Made by a program: the position numbers and the translations under genes. From Gammaproteobacteria bacterium (GTDB lineage: Bacteria > Pseudomonadota > Gammaproteobacteria > Xanthomonadales > Rhodanobacteraceae), in the NCBI GenBank assembly GCA_005877675.1, contig VBNZ01000010.1, positions 522-6,931 on the forward strand: 6,410 nucleotides of DNA, given 5' to 3'. Below, piece by piece: positions 1-4,157 of the stretch (the first letter of the stretch is position 1; every line of letters starts with the position of its first letter). Under the pieces are notes generated by a model. The model was not told where the DNA came from. It ran no database searches and saw nothing but the letters and a program-made list of their open reading frames with translations.

Positions 1-1302
1 ATTGGCTTTGCCGCGGAAGTGGAGGCGGCACGGCAGGGATATGAGCTGTCCACCGATCCGCGCCTGCTCGCCGGAGATTTCGATGCCGCCGACAATGTCG
101 GCTTCGCCGACCAAGGCGGCGGCACGCGCAATCGTTACGCGATCGGCGCCGAGACGCGCGTGCCGATCCTCTCGAACCTAACTGCCAATATCGGCGCGCG
201 TTGGGATCGCTACAACGCCGTGCGTAACGCGAGCCATGCCAGCTATATGACCGGTCTCGAATATCGACCGCTGGACAACCTGTTGCTGCGCGGCACCTAT
301 GCGACCAGCTTCCGCGCGCCGGACATGCACTACACCTATGCGCGCGCCAGCTCGCAATCGACTCGCATTACCGACCAGTACCTGTGCCAGAAGGACGGCT
401 CAACGTATCCCGATTGCGGTCTGAACACGCCGTACACGCATAACGTACTGGTCACGCGCCAGGGTTCGACTCAGCTCGACTACGAGAAGGGCCATTCGTT
501 CACCTACGGCGCGGTCTGGAACGCGCTCGACAACCTGTCTCTTAGCGTCGACTACTGGTACATCTTCCTCAAGGGCGAGATCCAGGACATCAGCGCGGAT
601 GACGAACTGTCGATCGAACGCGCCTGCGCGTTCGGGCCGAATGGCGCCCTGCCTCCGACCGCGGGCGATTGCGCTTTCGTCAAGACGCGCATCCACCGCG
701 ACGCAAGCGGGCAGTTGCTGTCGGTCGAGCAGGGTCCCATCAACAAGGGCGGCCAGCGCAACGGCGGCATCGACGCGTCCCTCAAGTACAAGATCGAGAC
801 ACCGAACTGGGGTAATTTCAATCTCGGCATGGACTACACGCTTTCGACCAAATATCAAACCGAAGCACGCGCGGGCGAGCCTTGGGTCGACGAGCGATTC
901 GATCACGTGATCCACCGACTGCGCGGCACGGTCGAATGGCAGTACGGACCATGGACCGCGACGGTGCTCGGTACGCGCCAGAATGGCCTGAAGAGCGGAC
1001 ATTACTCGAACTGCCTGCCTCTGTCGGACGGCTTCATTCCGCGCTATAGCGATTGCACCGATCCGCTCACCGGGTTGTCGAACGGCCGGGTCTGGCACAA
1101 GGGCGCGCCGCCGATCTTCTACAACGCGAGTGTCGGCTATGCATTCAACGAAAAGGCGCGAATCAACCTATACGTGACCGACGTGTTCAACAAGGCCGAC
1201 GTGCGCGACAACTACAGTCAGGATTACGCCTGGACATGGTTCAACATCTACAACCAGCTTGGCCGGCAGTATTCGCTCGAGTTTGCGTACAAGTTTGACT
1301 GA
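1..1302 (+). CDS. TonB-dependent outer-membrane receptor, C-terminal part (5' end outside window)
   Basis: The reading frame is open from base 1 to the TGA at 1300-1302, giving 433 residues. It is the outer half of a TonB-dependent receptor barrel, which imports a ligand across the outer membrane using TonB/ExbBD energy. Signal peptide and plug lie outside the window. Alternating aromatic strands and long polar loops run throughout (for example LLLRGTYATSFRAPDM, about codons 95-110). The protein aligns from codon 1 with about codon 524 of the second receptor (4158-6410), sharing the GGGTRNRY, TANI and APDM blocks, so the intact protein should be about 955 residues. Six cysteines form three close pairs (codons 129/139, 209/224, 338/352), as expected for disulfides in surface loops. 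The C-terminus is YSLEFAYKFD, so the usual terminal aromatic residue is second to last. A GTG at 19 is in frame but is not a real start. The ligand is unknown. Confidence 0.93.
   Translation: MGFAAEVEAARQGYELSTDPRLLAGDFDAADNVGFADQGGGTRNRYAIGAETRVPILSNLTANIGARWDRYNAVRNASHASYMTGLEYRPLDNLLLRGTYATSFRAPDMHYTYARASSQSTRITDQYLCQKDGSTYPDCGLNTPYTHNVLVTRQGSTQLDYEKGHSFTYGAVWNALDNLSLSVDYWYIFLKGEIQDISADDELSIERACAFGPNGALPPTAGDCAFVKTRIHRDASGQLLSVEQGPINKGGQRNGGIDASLKYKIETPNWGNFNLGMDYTLSTKYQTEARAGEPWVDERFDHVIHRLRGTVEWQYGPWTATVLGTRQNGLKSGHYSNCLPLSDGFIPRYSDCTDPLTGLSNGRVWHKGAPPIFYNASVGYAFNEKARINLYVTDVFNKADVRDNYSQDYAWTWFNIYNQLGRQYSLEFAYKFD
115..134 (+). repeat. 20-bp direct repeat, copy in first receptor gene
   Basis: This 20-base segment, encoding GGTRNR and the start of the following strand, is identical to 5835-5854. 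It is the longest exact match I noticed between the two receptor genes and reflects their common ancestry, not a mobile repeat. Confidence 0.85.
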
Positions 1303-1326
1303 TCGCTCTCCAACGCGACGTCGCTC

Positions 1327-1352
1327 AGCCCGGCTTCGGCCGGGCTTTTTTT
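1327..1352 (+). terminator. Rho-independent terminator of the first receptor gene
   Basis: A perfect 8-bp GC-rich stem (AGCCCGGC at 1327-1334 with GCCGGGCT at 1339-1346) closes a stable TTCG tetraloop. A run of seven T follows at 1346-1352. It starts 24 bases after the receptor stop codon. It should separate receptor transcription from the sulfotransferase gene that begins at 1383. Confidence 0.92.
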
Positions 1353-1383
1353 CGGATGCCGGTCCGCACGTAGAATGTCGACA
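1348..1383 (+). promoter_or_regulatory. Probable promoter giving a leaderless sulfotransferase transcript
   Basis: A good -10 hexamer, TAGAAT, lies at 1371-1376, and the ATG of the next gene begins at 1383. Transcription starting about 7 bases after the -10 box would begin on or next to the A of the ATG, leaving no room for a Shine-Dalgarno site, and none is visible. The -35 element is weak. At 17-bp spacing it would be TTTTTC (1348-1353), which overlaps the T-tract of the preceding terminator. The -10 box and its distance to the ATG are seen directly. Leaderless translation is inferred. Confidence 0.55.
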
Positions 1384-2858
1384 TGAATATTGTTTCGGGC
1401 GCTCGCGCGATGCTGGAACCGTTGCTGCGCAAAGCGCTGGATGATCTGCAAGCCGGCCGTTATCGCAGTGGACATTCACACGCGCTGTCCGCGTTGCGTC
1501 TTGCGCCTACGCAGGCGAAACCGGTGCTCGAACTCCTGCGCCTGCTCAATTTTGTTTGCGAGCCGGACGCGGCGCTGACGCTGCTGCGCGATACCGAGAT
1601 CGGTGCATGGACAACCACGGCCGTGCTCGAAGCGGCGATGATCGCCAGCAACTGCGGCGGACATGTGCTGGCCGAGCGACTTTGCGCAAACGCGCTTGCG
1701 CAGGATCCGGAAAGCGCGCTGGCGCACTATATCGATGCGACACTGAGCTTGTTCGCCGGTCGCACCGAATACGCCAGGCAAGCGATCGAGCGCGCGTTGG
1801 CACGTGCTCCCGCGATGTCGCAGGCTTGGTGGGTACTGTCACAACTGGGCGGCGCAACATCCGACCAGATCGCACAGCTGCGACTGCTGCTCAAGTCGGT
1901 TCCACGAAACAGCAGCGATGCGATTCAATTGTCTTTCGCCGCACACCACCTGCTGCACGAACAGGGCGACCATGCCGACGCATGGCATGCGCTCGAACGC
2001 GGCTGTGCCGCGAAACGCGCTCAGTTGCGCTACGAACACGCTGCCGAGATCGCACTACTCGAACGCATCGCCGCGCAATGCGCCGCTAGGTTCTGCCGCA
2101 CCAATGCGCATGCAGCGCCGCGTGGTGGACCGGTGTTCATCATCGGCATGCATCGCTCGGGCACGACGCTGCTCGAACAACTGCTCGCCGGCCACTCGCA
2201 AATCGAACCCTTGGGCGAGACCTATCGTTTCGCAGCCCAGCTGCGGCTCGCCGCCGACCATCATTGCGCCGGCGTGCTCGATGCGCACATCGCGCAACAC
2301 GCGGCGCAATTCGACTTTGGCGCGATCGGAGCTGGCTACCTTGCAGGTGTGCTCGGCGCGACGCAGGGCAAAGCTTACTGGACCGAGAAGTTGCCATCGA
2401 ATTTTGTTGCTCTCGGCTACATCGCCAAAGCGTTGCCGCAAGCGAAGTTCCTGCATCTGGTGCGCGATCCACGCGATCTTTGCTTTTCGAATTTGCGCAT
2501 GCTGTTTTCGAACGTGAACGGCTACAGCTACGAACAACTGCAGCTGTCCGAGTTTCACCGCGCGTATCGCGGACTGATGCGCCATTGGCACACCGTGCTG
2601 CCCGGCCGGATTTGCGACGTCGCCTACGCGCAACTCGCCGCGGAGCCGGCAACGACACTGCGTCGGGTGTGCATGCATCTCGGCGTCGAATTCGAACCAT
2701 CGATGCTCACGCCGGCAGCGTCACGGCATAGCGTCTCCAGCGCTAGCGCGGCGCAAGTACGCGGCCGCATCCGACCTTCGGGCGCGCAGTGGCAATATTA
2801 CGAAACGCAGCTGCAACCGTTGCTGCAACGTCTTGCCGCGTCCACTATCGCGCCATGA
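1383..2858 (+). CDS. Helical-repeat (TPR-like) sulfotransferase, TPST-like active site
   Basis: The 491-residue protein has no signal peptide or membrane segment and is therefore cytoplasmic. Residues 1 to about 235 are alpha-helical repeats of TPR character, probably for binding a partner. Residues about 250-485 are a PAPS-dependent sulfotransferase domain of the Sulfotransfer_3 type. The 5'-phosphosulfate loop is GMHRSGTT (255-262), and the 3'-phosphate motif is LVRDPRDLCFSN (359-370) with the R361/S369 pair eight apart. R258, E279 (in LGETYR) and K336 (in TEKLPS) align by eye with the catalytic Arg, Glu and Lys of human tyrosylprotein sulfotransferases. The family moves sulfate from PAPS to hydroxyl groups, and the acceptor here is unknown. 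ATG 1383 is chosen because a -10 box sits just upstream. ATG 1410 is an alternative. The gene lies between two paralogous TonB receptor genes and ends 15 bases from the convergent repressor gene. A terminator separates it from the upstream receptor, so it is probably monocistronic. Confidence 0.92.
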   Translation: MNIVSGARAMLEPLLRKALDDLQAGRYRSGHSHALSALRLAPTQAKPVLELLRLLNFVCEPDAALTLLRDTEIGAWTTTAVLEAAMIASNCGGHVLAERLCANALAQDPESALAHYIDATLSLFAGRTEYARQAIERALARAPAMSQAWWVLSQLGGATSDQIAQLRLLLKSVPRNSSDAIQLSFAAHHLLHEQGDHADAWHALERGCAAKRAQLRYEHAAEIALLERIAAQCAARFCRTNAHAAPRGGPVFIIGMHRSGTTLLEQLLAGHSQIEPLGETYRFAAQLRLAADHHCAGVLDAHIAQHAAQFDFGAIGAGYLAGVLGATQGKAYWTEKLPSNFVALGYIAKALPQAKFLHLVRDPRDLCFSNLRMLFSNVNGYSYEQLQLSEFHRAYRGLMRHWHTVLPGRICDVAYAQLAAEPATTLRRVCMHLGVEFEPSMLTPAASRHSVSSASAAQVRGRIRPSGAQWQYYETQLQPLLQRLAASTIAP

Positions 2859-2873
2859 GCGCTTGCTGCGAGA

Positions 2874-3932
2874 TCAGCGCCGCTTGCGCGCGGATGGCGG
2901 CGCCGCGGTATCAGCGCCGCCGCTGCTCTCGCGCACGACGAGCTGCACCGGCACGATCGTGCGCTTGTGCGCACCGGGCGCGTGCTTGAGCCGTGCAAGC
3001 ACGAGCGCCGCGGCCTGACGTCCGCGCGCGCGCGGATCGGCGGCAAGCGTGGTGAGCGGCGGTACGCTCATCGCGGATTCGGGGATATCGTCGAACCCGG
3101 TGAGGGCGAAATCGTGACCGGGCCGGCGCCCGCGCCGTGCGAGGCCCAGCATCAGGCCCAGTGCAACGGCGTCGTTGTAGCATACCGCCGCAGTCGGCAC
3201 CGGGTCGCGCACGAACAAGGCGCCAGTTTGCGCGGCCGCCTCCAGACGTGTCGGCGCGCATTCGACCAGCCATTGCGGCTCGGGCGTGACACCCGCGGCA
3301 GCGAGCGCGTCGCCATAGCCCAAGCGCCGCTCGCGACATGAACTCGAATCAGCATGGCCGCCGAAGAAAGCAATGCGACGATGGCCCTGCTTGAGCAGAT
3401 GCTCGGTCGCAAGGCGCGCACCGCGGCGGTTGTCGAGACCGAGAAAATCCCAGCCCGCGCCTTCGAGCTCGCGATTGAATACGAGCAGCGGGGTGTGCGC
3501 GCCTACCGCATGGGCGATCCGCGAAGCGTCACTGCCTTCGGCCGGCGAAAGAATGATCGCTGCGGGCTGATGCTCCATCAGCGAGCCGAGCACGGCTTGC
3601 TGACGCGAAGCCGACTCGCCGGTGCCGCCAAGCAAGGTTACGTAACCCGCTGCGGCCAGCGCCTCGTCGACGCCGGCGGCGAACTCGGCGAAGAACGGGT
3701 TGGACAAGTCGTTGATCACGAGCGCTACGCTCGAGGAAGTCTGGCGGCGCAGATTCGCTGCGGCCCGGTTGTAGACGTAGCCGAGCTTGCGCATATGCGT
3801 CTCCACCCGCGCGCGCGTGTCCGCGTGCACGAGCGGGCTGTCGCGCAGCACCAGCGACACGGTTGCGCGCGACACCCGCGCCGCCTCCGCGATGTCGTTG
3901 AGGGTGACCCTACGGCGCCGACTGTCGCTCAT
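2874..3932 (-). CDS. LacI-family transcriptional repressor, MalI-like
   Basis: The 352-residue length is typical of LacI-family regulators. The N-terminal helix-turn-helix is VTLNDIAEAARVSRATVSLV (residues 9-28), with recognition-helix residues R22, A23 and L27. The hinge helix around 57-63 contains L61, the leucine that normally wedges into a central CG step of the operator. The periplasmic-binding-like effector domain follows (about 67-335), with NDLSNPFFAEF (74-84) and TGFDD (278-282). The segment around WLVECAPT and VCYNDAVALG closely resembles E. coli MalI as I remember it. The last 17 or so residues are a basic, probably disordered tail. The ATG at 3932-3930 has an AAAGG ribosome site 9 bases upstream. 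The gene is divergent from the second receptor, with matching operators before both, so it probably represses the receptor and itself and responds to a sugar. The exact effector cannot be read from the sequence. Confidence 0.94.
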   Translation of the reverse strand: MSDSRRRRVTLNDIAEAARVSRATVSLVLRDSPLVHADTRARVETHMRKLGYVYNRAAANLRRQTSSSVALVINDLSNPFFAEFAAGVDEALAAAGYVTLLGGTGESASRQQAVLGSLMEHQPAAIILSPAEGSDASRIAHAVGAHTPLLVFNRELEGAGWDFLGLDNRRGARLATEHLLKQGHRRIAFFGGHADSSSCRERRLGYGDALAAAGVTPEPQWLVECAPTRLEAAAQTGALFVRDPVPTAAVCYNDAVALGLMLGLARRGRRPGHDFALTGFDDIPESAMSVPPLTTLAADPRARGRQAAALVLARLKHAPGAHKRTIVPVQLVVRESSGGADTAAPPSARKRR

Positions 3933-3941
3933 GCTCTGATG

Positions 3942-3946
3942 CCTTT
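3942..3946 (-). promoter_or_regulatory. Ribosome binding site of the repressor gene
   Basis: On the minus strand the sequence reads AAAGG, 9 bases before the ATG at 3932. It supports that start. It overlaps the edge of the operator at 3945-3958 by two bases. Confidence 0.6.
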
Positions 3947-3958
3947 AGAACGATTCAA
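3945..3958. promoter_or_regulatory. Candidate LacI-type operator O1 (repressor side)
   Basis: The sequence TTAGAACGATTCAA is an imperfect inverted repeat with a central CG (4 of 7 base pairs symmetric). It shares its first ten bases, TTAGAACGAT, with the operator at 4047-4060. It lies in the leader of the repressor gene, next to its ribosome site, which suits autoregulation by road-block or promoter occlusion. I see no convincing -35/-10 pair for the repressor gene itself. The A/T-rich minus-strand stretch around 3960-3990 is the likely place for it. Confidence 0.55.
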
Positions 3959-4034
3959 GTTTTTAATTCTGCCCGAATAGTGAGAAAAACGTCTACCCCG
4001 CATTGCAGCGTGCGTAGCGGCGAACGTCATGCTA

Positions 4035-4063
4035 GTGTCATATCAATTAGAACGATCTAAATT
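4035..4063 (+). promoter_or_regulatory. Candidate promoter of the second receptor gene
   Basis: GTGTCA (4035-4040, 4 of 6 matches to TTGACA) and TAAATT (4058-4063, 4 of 6 matches to TATAAT) are separated by exactly 17 bases. Transcription would begin near 4070, leaving a leader of about 88 bases before the ATG at 4158. The operator at 4047-4060 fills most of the spacer and covers the first bases of the -10 box, which is a classic repressible layout. Confidence 0.5.
4047..4060. promoter_or_regulatory. Candidate LacI-type operator O2 (receptor side)
   Basis: TTAGAACGATCTAA is a near-perfect palindrome (6 of 7 base pairs symmetric) centred on the CG at 4053-4054. An even-length A/T-rich palindrome with a central CG is the standard LacI-family operator form, and MalI sites also have an AACG-type centre. 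It sits inside the predicted receptor promoter. Its centre is 102 bases from that of the operator at 3945-3958, close to a whole number of helical turns. Confidence 0.68.
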
Positions 4064-4076
4064 CGATCCCAATCTC

Positions 4077-4098
4077 GGCCGCAGCGGAACCTGCGGTT
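4077..4098 (+). other. Hairpin in the predicted receptor mRNA leader
   Basis: CCGCAG (4079-4084) pairs perfectly with CTGCGG (4091-4096) around a 6-base loop. Two G-U pairs could extend the stem to 4077-4098. It starts only a few bases after the predicted transcription start. No T-run follows, so it is not a terminator. It may stabilise the mRNA 5' end or be coincidental in GC-rich DNA. Confidence 0.3.
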
Positions 4099-4157
4099 TC
4101 AGCATGTTCGTTCATGGGACTGTTCTTCCGACAACTCATCATCTCGGGGCTCAATAT

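Noticed and set aside
400..1098. A 232-residue minus-strand frame inside the first receptor
   Set aside because: Antisense shadow of a clearly coding receptor frame, with no domain and no ribosome site.
2055..2700. Two overlapping minus-strand frames (207 and 186 residues) inside the sulfotransferase gene
   Set aside because: Both are antisense to the PAPS-binding domain, are rich in Arg/Ala and have no recognisable features.
2818..2830. Small palindrome CGTTGCTGCAACG at the end of the sulfotransferase gene
   Set aside because: It has a short stem, lies within codons and lacks a T-tract. It probably arises from Gln/Leu codons.
2896..2921. Hairpin GGCGGCGC / GCGCCGCC with a 10-base loop near the convergent gene ends
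   Set aside because: The stem is perfect but lies inside the repressor coding sequence and has no T-run on either strand, so I do not call it a terminator. Such stems are frequent in DNA this GC-rich.
3354..3980. A 208-residue plus-strand frame overlapping the repressor gene and its leader
   Set aside because: The opposite strand encodes a complete LacI-family protein over nearly the whole stretch. The plus-strand product shows no motif.
4104..4157. Upstream in-frame ATG as the second receptor start
   Set aside because: It would add 18 residues before the basic and hydrophobic parts of a normal signal peptide. ATG 4158 gives a signal peptide of typical length and has a GGGG site at proper spacing.
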